NCBI GenBank assembly: GCA_015143295.1
Contig: CM026562.1
Coordinates: 3,100,001 to 3,164,000, forward strand
DNA: 64,000 nucleotides
Direction: 5' to 3'
Source of the DNA: Tetracentron sinense
Lineage: Eukaryota > Streptophyta > Magnoliopsida > Trochodendrales > Trochodendraceae
In this document: piece after piece, positions 57,001 to 64,000 of the stretch
How the letters are laid out: each line of letters opens with the position of its first letter
How positions within the stretch are numbered: position 1 is the stretch's first letter
Program-made: the position numbers and the translations under genes
Notes under the pieces: generated by a model
What the model was told of the DNA's origin: nothing
What the model saw: the letters and a program-made list of their open reading frames with translations, nothing else
Database searches by the model: none

Positions 57001-57614
57001 ATCACAATTGATACTAAATAGTATGGTGGCACAGATGAAACCCTTGTCGACCATATTGTTATTTTCAAGTCCTAGAAAGTAGAACCTTACCTCAAAGGGT
57101 TGGCCAACAATCTCTGCCCAATGGTTACAAAACTAGTCTCTTGGTTTGACATAAACCATGCAAGAGAAGAAACACTGCAAATAGCAAAAGAACAATCAGC
57201 AACCACATAACCATAAAGGTCCTGATTTTACCAGCAGTACTGCAACTTGAATCCAAGAGTAGAGATTAAAAACACCAAGGCACCTACCTGCCTGTAAATA
57301 TATGCTCCCTAAACCCAAGTATTGTTGGATGCCTCACACCATCATGTTTTTTAAGAAATTCTTCCAGCAAGTTCCTCATTTTGAAAGCTTCTTCCATGTA
57401 GTTATCCTAAAGAATTGAAATTTTCAACAAGCGGACTTTAGGCTAAGAGACTTACGTTATCATAAAATCTAAGCACATGTATCCATAATTATACCTGGTT
57501 CATATCTATTGTTTGTAATCCTTCCCCACGTGTGAAAATAATGGCATGATTTTGATTTTCTGGCTTTCCCTCACCCAATATAGCAGGCCCTGGAAGTTTT
57601 ATCCGATAAATAAC
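39063..57614 (-). CDS. Callose synthase (glucan synthase-like), C-terminal 649 residues, nine exons; 5' part off window
   Basis: Membrane 1,3-beta-glucan synthase (GT48) that makes callose from UDP-glucose at plasma membrane, cell plate or plasmodesmata. Exons in coding order: 57614-57495, 57406-57288, 57174-57091, 41708-41596, 41495-41266, 41177-40380, 40221-40171, 39686-39501, 39311-39063 (stop TAA). They sum to 1950 nt and stay in frame throughout, with no stops. The reading begins VIYRIKLPGPAILGEGKPEN and contains FTRGEGLQTIDMNQ, HYGHPDVFDRLFHLARGG, SEDIFAGFNSTLREG, HEYMQVGKGRDVGLNQ, AEYRATGRGFVVFHAKFADN and FNQAFSRGLQISRILGG, all hallmarks of the family. The end HRKDHSSSNKE and overall wording are closest, from memory, to the Arabidopsis CalS1-3 group. 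Many C-terminal membrane segments are visible. Family members are about 1900-1950 aa, so two thirds lie to the right. One intron is 15.4 kb and one uses a GC donor. Confidence 0.95.
41496..41595 (-). other. Callose synthase GC-AG intron (100 nt)
   Basis: The exon ends TTTGCAG and the intron opens GCATGC; it closes CCTGTAG before GTTTTAATTC. Any shift that restores GT breaks the reading frame of SEDIFAGFNST, which is strongly conserved, so a noncanonical GC donor is required. Confidence 0.75.
42181..42861 (+). pseudogene. Ty1/copia RT end and RNase H fragment
   Basis: Reads from the RT end (EENVCDLLEETGMLSAKPVD; LYRRLVGKLIY) into RNase H (IAGYSDKKYARS, where DADWAGS-like is usual; RSSAKAEFRFMA; LLHCDNQATIHS). 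One stop occurs near 42310. It is cut at both ends, has no LTR and lies antisense to callose synthase. The usual first catalytic Asp of RNase H is missing (SDKKY). Confidence 0.8.
43660..43913 (-). repeat. 3' LTR of the copia element (254 bp)
   Basis: On the minus strand it starts TGTCGTAATGGG and ends TTTTCTACT. It matches 48959-49203 closely, with a few short indels. Confidence 0.85.
43823..47140 (-). pseudogene. Copia polyprotein remnant: protease, integrase, RT, RNase H
   Basis: Minus-strand domains in order: protease end (WIIDLGASDHM near 47100, where D-S/T-G-A is usual); GAG-pre-integrase (GHLSFQSLKNVFPRLF; CETCELAKHSR) and integrase core (VWGPSHYLFGIQYFISFIDD; RFRSDHGRVY; NGVAEQKNRHLLE) at 46663-46124; integrase end (FLGYSSTQKVYKVFD) at 46120-45800; RT with YVND in place of YVDD at about 44870; RNase H (LYCDNRVAINIA) and the tail LADVLTNAV at 44260-43960. 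Frames change many times and stops occur, so it is nonfunctional. The YVND change and DLGA would each damage activity. Confidence 0.85.
48015..48887 (-). mobile_element. Nonautonomous hAT element, copy 2 (873 bp), perfect target duplication
   Basis: TAGGGGTGTCAAAGG to TTGACAGCCTTA, flanked exactly by CTGTTCAC at 48007-48014 and 48888-48895 (8 bp, hAT). It is the near-identical reverse-complement partner of 16292-17179 over its full length, including GGCC-rich ends and a leader-like middle. It is inserted in the 5' untranslated or gag part of the copia element. Confidence 0.95.
48947..48958 (-). other. Primer binding site of the copia element
   Basis: On the minus strand TGGTATCGGAGC follows the 5' LTR directly. 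It differs by one base from TGGTATCAGAGC, the usual initiator-Met-tRNA site of plant copia elements. Confidence 0.8.
48959..49203 (-). repeat. 5' LTR of the copia element (245 bp)
   Basis: On the minus strand it starts TGTTATCGTAACTGG and ends TTTTCTACT at the primer binding site. It is paired with 43660-43913. Confidence 0.85.
49204..49900 (-). pseudogene. Degraded second copia fragment
   Basis: Minus-strand words such as LARLGHSPLKSLVHNHSI (near 49240) and SNHMTGNVALL (near 49640) look like copia GAG-pre-integrase and protease pieces. Frames are broken and no boundaries can be set. Confidence 0.4.
49938..51080 (+). repeat. Probable LTR-like region with GGTCGACC motifs
   Basis: A TATA-like CTTATAAATAAGAGG near 50404 is followed by leader-like sequence (GAACCTAAAGAGAGTTTTGA) and GTGGTGTTTCCCAGAATGG, a copia-type U5 stretch. 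U3 contains repeated CCGGTCGA motifs, including the palindrome ACCGGTCGACCGGT at 50345-50358. Ends are not resolved. Confidence 0.45.
51290..51720 (-). pseudogene. Copia RNase H fragment related to 43.9-44.4 kb
   Basis: The sequence is clearly similar to the RNase H end of the element at 43660-49203 (GGGGCATAAATGTTTAACAAGC against its GGAGCATAAATGCCCACATGC counterpart, then AAGCCCATGATG in both). Frames are broken. It is a separate, older fragment of the same kind. Confidence 0.6.
51876..55504 (+). pseudogene. Copia polyprotein remnant, gag to RNase H, integrase core deleted
   Basis: Plus-strand blocks: gag (ISQFRQGEKTLAANFSLRMW; FEFLIRLNPEYEQS) 51876-52145; zinc knuckle CEHCGRIRHTKETC near 52340; protease IDSGATDHM near 52730, intact in motif; GAG-pre-integrase (LELHCEPCVLAKN) near 53190; DIIHSDVWG at 53275 then directly NRLFSRLLGYIAPLDFLPP, so the catalytic integrase core is missing; integrase end (LGYSPTQKGYKCYQP); RT (WTMQQLNVKNAYLHGELEEE; VYVDDIIMTGND) 54000-54740; RNase H (EAYTDADWARS; LYCGNKAAISIA) to LADILTKGL and stop 55507-55509. 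Several frame changes and stops occur. No 5' LTR was found. Confidence 0.85.
55509..55750 (+). repeat. 3' LTR of the copia remnant (about 240 bp)
   Basis: A purine-rich AATTAAGGGGGAG precedes TGTTGAGAATGTG, the usual layout of a copia polypurine tract and LTR. A TATA-like CATATAAATAATAG lies near 55618, followed by a CT-rich leader ending around CTTTTCAACTACC. The exact 3' end is not fixed. Confidence 0.7.
56319..56740 (-). pseudogene. LINE 3' fragment (zf-RVT region)
   Basis: The minus-strand product contains FSRVGVKWVFPSSFQNILSC and AIWLVLPG, closely matching FRVGLVWVFPSSLLNFLSC and AIWSILPG of the LINE at 63.2-63.7 kb, so both come from one family. The finger is degraded and a frame change follows. 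Confidence 0.7.
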
Positions 57615-58785
57615 CTGTGCATGGAAATCCAATCAACCATTTGGAAAGCATTATACCTTGTTGTAGGAAAACTGAAGACTTACAATAATAGGAATACAAA
57701 AGCCATAGCAAGATACGGGATATTAATCATATAATAAAGTGCAACCCCAGAATCGTATAAAGTGAAGAACAAAATTTCTGCATTCGACAATGTTATGTTA
57801 AGATTGTAGTCCCCCTACAACTTTTTTTTTTGGAAGGGTCAACATTTCAAAGCTTAAAAGCCCCACATGAAAAAAGCATACCACTATTTTCACGGTAAAG
57901 CCAAGTATCAGTGGTGAGACCAGCATAACAAACAAGTACTGAGTTCGTACTGTTCCAGAAGATACGTTTAAACTCAAAAGGGAAAATATAGTCTGGTTGC
58001 ATTAATAAGCTAACAAACAAGAAATTATGAAAAGGCCTCAATTAAGATAAGAAAATTTTCGACTGCCAAAATAATTATGCTGAAAGAATGAGAGTAGACT
58101 ATCTTTATGATCAAGAGAAATTGACATGAATAAGGATACATATCTCTCGAAATTCACACTCAAGCTATTAATAGACATTAATCATGCGTAGCTTGTCAAA
58201 ATTGTAATAATAAATGATCTTTCCAAAGGCCACTGCGACCACATGAATCAGTTGGTCCTCCAACCAACTTGAGAAAACAATGACGCTGAGCAATCTAGGG
58301 TATTAAATTAACCCTAAACTGGCTAGACAAGAAGAGAATCAGAAGGTATGGAATTTATAGAAAGTAATCTATTTAAAAATCTAGATCAAGGGCTCCAAGA
58401 GAGCTTCTCTTGAATAGAAAAGTAATAATGAGAAAACTTTCAATTCTATTCAATCAAAATAATTTAATCCCAGTTCTAGGACTGGATGATACACCCTGTT
58501 TTATATGTTTCTCTTAACCAAAATCAAACTCAGCACTTAGAATAAAACTTTACTAACAAATCCTAGCATTCTATTGACCCACTAAAATGAAATCTATGCA
58601 TCAACTCTAGTTAGAAACCGTACTTAAAATTAAAACACTTATTCTCACAAGTGGCTCATCACTCAAACTTGGACCCGCCAAAAGTCCATACCCAAACTAA
58701 CTAATAAAATAACAACTCAGCCTAAGGATAGGCCATCCTGATCATTGACTTTTAACTAAGAAAACTTAAACCTAGAAGCCTAAAA

Positions 58786-59959
58786 AGGGGATTGTATGGG
58801 TAAACACCCTATCTTTTCAGCTATTTGTAAATACCTCCTTTCCTGTTGTGATTTTGTATTTTACCACACTAACTTTTAAATCCTAATGCAAATCCACCCT
58901 TCCATCCATAACTTAGTTAACGGATGTTAATTTTTTTTATGAAATGACCTTTTTAACCCTTTTTTGTTTCAAAGAGATTTATAAAAACTTTTCACAAGTG
59001 CTTGGAACCCATTAATTGTGGTTAAGATTCACTCACCCCTAGGATTCATCCATCAAACCTTGGCTTTTAGAGAAAGAAATATATTAACCTTAGGTTGATT
59101 ATGCTTAACCACGGTTAAAGGGGGCTCTAGAAGCTGCCACGTGTCCCTTTTAACACCCATTAGTTGTGGTTAAGATTCACTCACCCCTAGGGATCATCCA
59201 TCTAATCTTGGATTTTAGAAGAAATATAAAAAAAATATTAACCTTAGGTTGATTATGCTTAACCAAAACTATTTACAAATAGCTAAAAATATAGGTTCTA
59301 TTTTGCAAAACCCCAATATATTTTTTGTTGAAGGTGGTTTACCTCGTTCACAAGAGTGGCTGCTACCCATATGGTCTCTTCATTCACACACAAAAAGCAC
59401 ACCCCAGTCCCCATAGTTGGCAACAAACTATCATCACAAAAGTAAATTGGGTACATCATACAGACACATAGAGCCTCCTTTAACTGTGGTTAAGCATAAT
59501 CAACCAAAGATTAACATTTTTTATATTTTTTTTCTAAGGTTAGATGGATGAACCCTAGGGGTGAGTGAATCTTAACCACGATTAGTAAGTGTTAAAAGGG
59601 ACACGTGGCATCTTGTAGAGCCCCCTTTAATTATGGTTAAGGATAATCAACCTAAGGTTAACATTTTTCTTTCTCTAAAAATCAAGGTTAGATGGATGAA
59701 TCTAAGGGGTGAATGAATCTGAACCATAGTTAGTGGGTTCCAAGCACTAATGAAAAGTTTTTACAAATCTCATTGATATAAAAGAAAAGGTTAAAAATGT
59801 CATTTCATAAAAATTTTAACATCCGTTAACTAAGTTATGGATGGAAGGGTGGATTTGCAAATAATTTAAAAGTTAGTGGGGTAAAATACAAAATGACAAA
59901 AGTAAAGACGGTATTTACAAATAGCTGAAAAGATAGGGGGTTTTCACAAAAAAAACCCT
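58786..59959. mobile_element. Large foldback (MITE-like) element, 1174 bp
   Basis: The arms are long. CCCTATCTTTTCAGCTATTT and what follows to AAGTGCTTGGAACCC (about 59010) is mirrored by GGGTTCCAAGCACTAAT (about 59727) through AAATAGCTGAAAAGATAGGG. Outer ends are AGGGGATTGTATGGG and, reversed, AGGGTTTTTTTTGTG. The interior is itself symmetric: GTGGTTAAGATTCACTCACC at about 59018 and 59166 and the reverse form at about 59558 and 59704. No transposase. The target duplication is not resolved. Confidence 0.8.
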
Positions 59960-59998
59960 AAGAAAAATAGTCTTGGTCCACACTTTTAAGGTTCTTTT

Positions 59999-60218
59999 TG
60001 TTGACAAGGGTATTTATGGTATTTCATGCTATTAGCTATATTGTGTATTATGCGTACCGTATCGAATACGCATAATACACATAAGGGTAAAAGGGTAATT
60101 CTCTTCTTTAGTAATAATATATAAAAGAAATGAGAGACATGAATCATACATGCTAACCCTAATCACTTTCTTCTCTCCTCTTTTCTTCTCTTTCTCCATT
60201 CTCTACCTCTTTCTACTT
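59999..60218 (+). repeat. 5' LTR of a copia fragment (220 bp)
   Basis: It starts TGTTGACAAGGG, has a TATA-like AATATATAAAAG near 60117 and a CT-rich leader, and ends directly at the primer binding site. It resembles the 3' LTR at 55509 in layout and leader wording. Confidence 0.75.
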
Positions 60219-60230
60219 GGTATCAAATCC
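60219..60230 (+). other. Primer binding site of the copia fragment
   Basis: TGGTATCAAATC, with the first eight bases matching the plant initiator-Met-tRNA site. Confidence 0.75.
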
Positions 60231-60920
60231 TACTGATCTAAGAGATCAATAAAGAACACAATAGAGAACAAAAAAAGAGAGAAAATCTTGACGTCGGATG
60301 ATGACAACGTCCGTACAGACTGACATCATCTGACACACTGACGGCCGTTGGATCTCGACTGTAAAAGTATGTTATAATAGGTCTTGATTTTACAGAATTT
60401 TAGAATCAAATTTCATGTGATTTGGAGTTATTTTGAGAAAGTTAACACTTTTTGTGGGAATAGAAAAAAAAACCAGAAAAAAATACAAATTAGTGTATTC
60501 TAGCCACCAGATTTGTATAGAGATATTTTTTTGAGTTTGATCTCAAGTGGATTCTTTATTTTTTTATGCTTGATCTAATGGATGTGGTAGCAGATTATTT
60601 GAACCTATTTTGAAGCTCTAATGATCAATTTTGCAGACCATATTTGTTGTTTTATCTATGTTTTGATTAGTTCCTTTTTTCATGAATAGAAGTATTGTAA
60701 AATGTTTTGGTAAAAGTGATTTGAAGCTTGTGAAGGTTGAAGAGGCTGATTTCGGGAACCCTTAAGTATTTTTGCAGGTTGCTTTTGTGTAAAAGAAACC
60801 CTATTTTACCTTTGTACGAGGCGTTGAAGGATTTCCTATTGTTTTTTTTGTGCTGAAATTTTCTATTATTGACCTAGTTGGTCAGATTTACATTAAAAAT
60901 GAAAGTATTCATTTGAAGTA

Positions 60921-62345
60921 TTGGATATTTTTCAGTGTTTTTCTAAGACGATGTCGACTTCAAAAAAATTGGATGTTTCTTCGCCACCTCCTCGGGCTTC
61001 CAATATGAGTAATACTCCTATGGAGAATCCTAATTTTCAGATAACTGTAATCAAATTGGATGGAAAAAATTATCTTGAATGGTGTCGATCGGTAAAAATG
61101 TCTATCAGAAGCTGGAGGAAATTGGAATATATTAATGACAAAATTTGTGAACCTAAGGAAGATGCTCCAGAGTATGGGCAATGGGAGCCTGAAAACCTGA
61201 CTATCATGTCATGGTTACTTCACTCCATGAAGCCACAAATTAGTAGGGGGTTCTTATTTCTTCACACTGTAAAGAAGATTTGAGAATCTGTAGCTCAGAC
61301 TTATTCTCAGACAGAGAATATTGCTCGTGTATAGCAGCTAAGTCAGGAAGTTGCTCATTTTCGACAGGGTGATAAGTCTTTGGCAGAGTATTTTGCCCAT
61401 CTTCGCATTATGTAGGAAGAGTTAGATCACTACCAAAATTTTCAGCCTTTATGCTTTAGGGACGGAGCTCTTTACAAGAAACAAGTCGAGTGAACCAGAA
61501 TTTTTGAATTTCTTGCAGGACTGAATCCGAATTTCGAACTGGCAAGGTCACAAATCCTCAGTAAGGATAAGTTACCATCCCTGAATCATGTTTATGCTTA
61601 TGTTCAGAGTGAAGCAAGTAGGAGGACTGCCATGACACCTATTATGGGTAATGAGAGGTCTGCCTTACCTTCTTCCACAGTGGGACAAAGGGGTAACAGA
61701 AATGGGCTCAAACAACCACAAAGGAACTATGTTCGCCTTGAAGACCGTGATAAGTCAAAGTGGGATCACTGTGGTCGAAGGAGGTACACGAAGGAAAACC
61801 ATTGGGATTTGGTTGGTCGACCACAAAAGTTCAACATGCAAGGTTCTTCCATTGCTCATAATGCCCTCTACAGGAGATGCTACTGGTTCGGTTCTGTCTC
61901 CCCCTTCAGCTACTCGGGCACCTCAAGAAACCTGAGAGGATATTTTTTTCCACAAGGATAGGATTTACTGTCTCTAAAGACGAAATAGAGAACATTCGGC
62001 GCTTCATGACAGAGCTAAATGACCCATCTGCTACCTCCACCTCTACCTTTGCTCAGTCAGGTATAGTTGGTTCTGCTTACCATGTGTCTACTTTTTCAAG
62101 TCCCTCCTGGATAATTGACTTTGATGCTTCTGAGCATATGACTGGTATGCCCTCTTTTTTTTCTACTTATTCTGTTTGTTCTGGTTAAGATAAAGTTCAA
62201 ATTGCAGATGACATTTTTTCTTCTGTCGTTGGAAAGGGAGATGTTAATATTCCTTCCCACTTGTCTTTATCCTCTATTCTCCATGTTCCTGATTTTGCAA
62301 CAAATCTTCTATCTGTTAGTTCTCCTAGATCATGTTGTGTATATG
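60921..62345 (+). pseudogene. Copia gag and protease remnant
   Basis: Gag opens near ATG 60951 (MSTSKKLDVSSPPPRASNMS) and includes KLDGKNYLEWCRSVKMSIRS, typical of copia gag. In-frame stops lie near 61280, 61333, 61412 and 61490. The knuckle region (DHCGRRRYTKENHWDLVGRP) has lost its first Cys. Protease reads WIIDFDASEHMTG, with D-F-D-A in place of D-S-G-A. The sequence stops at about 62345 before integrase. Gag wording matches the remnant at 51876 (HFRQGDKSLAEYFAHLR; FEFLAGLNPNFELA), so the two are one family. Confidence 0.85.
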
Positions 62346-63199
62346 ATTAAAAGAAATAAATAAATGTTATTCTGCTCAAATTAATTAGTATCAAATTCAT
62401 TATATTGTTAGAATTTGTCATAATGTTCTTGAATTTTTTAAGTGATTCATACATTATTTTGTGGATATTATTGACTTCTATAGAATCTATTAGAAATTGT
62501 GTGATTTAGAGAAATGTGTAACTTCCTGTATATATATAATTTAATACTATGGCCAATTGAAAACAAATCTTAATTGATTAACATTTCTCCTGTAATTTTC
62601 TTAAATTTTTTTCTTGATAATTTACTATTTTATTTAATCACGTACTTTGGGGGTTATGCTGATAATTGCACGCCAGATTCCGTCAACAGAGTTTTAATTA
62701 ATTTTTTTATAAAGCTTTTCTTTGGCTAAAATCTTAAAATTTTTATTGTGAATGACTTAATCTATATTCTATAAACCTCACTAGTTTATACAATTCCGAA
62801 TTATATTCAATTTAATATGTATCTATTTGTGAGACGTGTTTGAATCTAGGTTTCAAAAACTGGAGCACTATCCTATTAGATTAAATATTTTAAGTATGAA
62901 TAGTTATCCTATAAATCCTCAAAATTTTTATTGAAATATATATTTGAGTTAGCTTTAAAACTCATGTGATTTTATTGCAATTGCATTTAAAATTACTTTA
63001 TAATAATTTTTGAACATAGAACTATTTCTCAGTTTACTATTTTCAGCATCATACTTAAGTCTAAAATTCTTTATTTTATGTGAAAAATATTGAGTTTTGA
63101 AATGTTTAATATTTTTCTAGCAAATCTCATTGAGTCTATTTTCTAAAGGTATAATAATTAATGCATTTAAAGTGTTATACTTAAGGTTTGAAAAAGAAT
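62346..63199. other. AT-rich stretch, no feature seen
   Basis: Strongly AT-rich with no open frame of note and no recognised repeat. It could be degraded element interior or intron. Confidence 0.4.
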
Positions 63200-63878
63200 A
63201 ATGAGAATGAGCCGTCTTATTCGCTAAAGTATTCCATCTAAAGTATCTTTCTTCCTATGGAATGCGGCTTTGAATAAGATCCTCACCTGCAATCACTTGA
63301 AATCTAGAGGGTGGAGGATGGCGAATCGCTGTTTTATGTGCCTCCACGAGGAAGAGTCGGTGGATCACCTTCTTTTGCACTGCCCTATAGCACGTGAAAT
63401 TTGGAGTTTCTTTCTGTTTCGTGTGGGTTTGGTTTGGGTCTTCCCCTCTTCTCTACTCAACTTCTTATCCTGTTGGGAGGCGGTAGGCGAGTTAGACTCA
63501 AGGATGGCTATATGGTCAATTTTACCGGGCGCTATAGCATGGTCCATTTGGAAGGAGAGAAATAGGAGGGTTTTCGAGAATTCTACATCCTCCATCCATA
63601 GTATTTGCGCTTGGACACGTTCGACGGTGGTGGAGTGGTGCACTGCGTGTCAGGCAGGGGTGGATGTGGACATGTTATTAGTCTGATCTTGCAGTAGGGG
63701 CCGCATTGAGGGGGTCGGGGCCTATTTTTTATTCTTGTTCACATTCCCATTTGGTAGTTGCTGGGTTTTGGTTCACGTCCTTGTGAGCCATGTTGTTCTG
63801 TTTCTTTCTTCATTGTTTGTCTGCTATCTCTTTCTTTTCTTATATATATTGCTTGGATTACCGATCAAAAAAAAAAAA
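63200..63878 (+). pseudogene. LINE 3' end with zf-RVT finger and poly(A) tail
   Basis: The product reads IPSKVSFFLWNAALNKILTC, RCFMCLHEEESVDHLLLHCP (the C-x2-C ... H-x5-C-type finger after the LINE reverse transcriptase), IAREIWSFFL and FPSSLLNFLSCWEAVG, then AIAWSIWKERNRRVFEN, ending at TGA 63686. About 180 bp of 3' UTR lead to an A-run at 63866-63878, the tail expected of a LINE insertion. The reverse transcriptase is absent, so the copy is 5'-truncated near 63200, which is usual for LINEs. The part present has an open frame. Confidence 0.85.
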
Positions 63879-64000
63879 TTTGTTTGAATACGTGTATATG
63901 GGGATGTCCTTGAGACCCCCTGGGTAAAATCCCCTAAAGCAAGCAAGAAGGGCTCGGTGCCCTAGGGTAAAAGGCCCCAAACATCCTCAAGAAGACCCTG
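63879..64000. other. Window edge, unidentified
   Basis: More GC-rich than its neighbours (GAGACCCCCTGGG, CTCGGTGCCCTAGGG). It may be the start of another repeat, but too little is visible. Confidence 0.3.

Larger units (their letters stand above)
41709..57090 (-). other. Giant transposon-filled intron of callose synthase (15,382 bp)
   Basis: The donor GAG|GTAAGG ends the exon at 57091 and the acceptor CCTAG|G opens the next at 41708. Joining gives AG+G (Arg) and the conserved ANPLRVRFHYGHPD reading. In Arabidopsis-type genes this intron is short, as far as known. Here it holds copia fragments, a copia element with two LTRs and a nested hAT, LTR-like sequence and a LINE fragment. Unclaimed stretches include 41760-42180, 42870-43650 and 55750-56310, which are AT-rich with nothing recognised. 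Confidence 0.9.
57615..64000 (-). other. Callose synthase intron upstream of the first visible exon (at least 6.4 kb)
   Basis: The exon beginning VIYRIKLPG has a good acceptor at 57615-57616. No callose synthase exon was found from there to the window edge. It holds a foldback, a copia 5' half and a LINE 3' end. The parts 57620-58780 and 62350-63200 are AT-rich with nothing recognised; the open frame at 57847-58041 (minus) does not read as a family exon. Confidence 0.7.

Noticed and set aside
39063..57614. Callose synthase as a pseudogene because of the heavy transposon load
   Set aside because: All nine exons are in frame, splice sites are usable and the conserved motifs are intact, so there is no sign of decay in the coding part.
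57847..58041. Possible further callose synthase exon upstream of VIYRIKLPG
   Set aside because: The reading (STNSVLVCYAGLTTDTWLYR) does not match the expected family sequence before this exon.

Overview
This is a window of nuclear DNA from a flowering plant, most likely a eudicot with a transposon-rich genome. The evidence is a plant actin gene with the conserved plant intron positions, a callose synthase (GSL) gene, AT-rich spacers, and many plant-type Ty3/gypsy, Ty1/copia, LINE, hAT and foldback elements. I cannot name the species. Only three host protein genes are clear: an unrecognised 330-residue protein at 18953-19945 (minus), an intact 377-residue actin at 35217-36927 (plus), and the last nine coding exons of a callose synthase at 39063-57614 (minus), which runs off the right edge.

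Layout. Positions 1-13391 are the 3' part of a large Tat/Ogre-like Ty3/gypsy retrotransposon: the end of an extra ORF, gag, protease with a G-patch-like stretch, a probable intron, RT, a degenerate RNase H, a second (archaeal-type) RNase H, integrase, a long repetitive 3' UTR and a complete 2877-bp 3' LTR. It carries several in-frame stops. From 13.4 to 18.9 kb there is a 1.26-kb foldback element and a hAT element nested in the end of an older hAT element. The 330-residue gene follows, with a TATA box and a probable 3'-UTR intron. From 20.4 to 31 kb lie hAT elements and MITEs, several with target-site duplications, two degraded LINEs (one split by a small DNA element, the other by a solo LTR) and a copia fragment with its 3' LTR. 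The actin gene has a 1.77-kb intron in its leader.

The callose synthase exons are in frame and splice cleanly, but the gene is greatly stretched by transposons. One intron (41709-57090) is about 15.4 kb and holds a copia element with two LTRs and a hAT inside it, several other copia pieces, LTR-like sequence and a LINE fragment. The intron upstream of the first visible exon is at least 6.4 kb and holds a foldback element, a copia 5' half and a LINE 3' end. All visible retroelement reading frames are broken.

The most interesting signals are four structured RNA-like modules in ABAB order and a hairpin-bearing 37-bp array in the retrotransposon 3' UTR; a possible in-frame retrotransposon intron; an arrangement in the 330-residue protein that recalls animal HEXIM; a dispersed GGTTAAGATTCAC repeat shared by two large foldbacks; and the giant transposon-filled intron.
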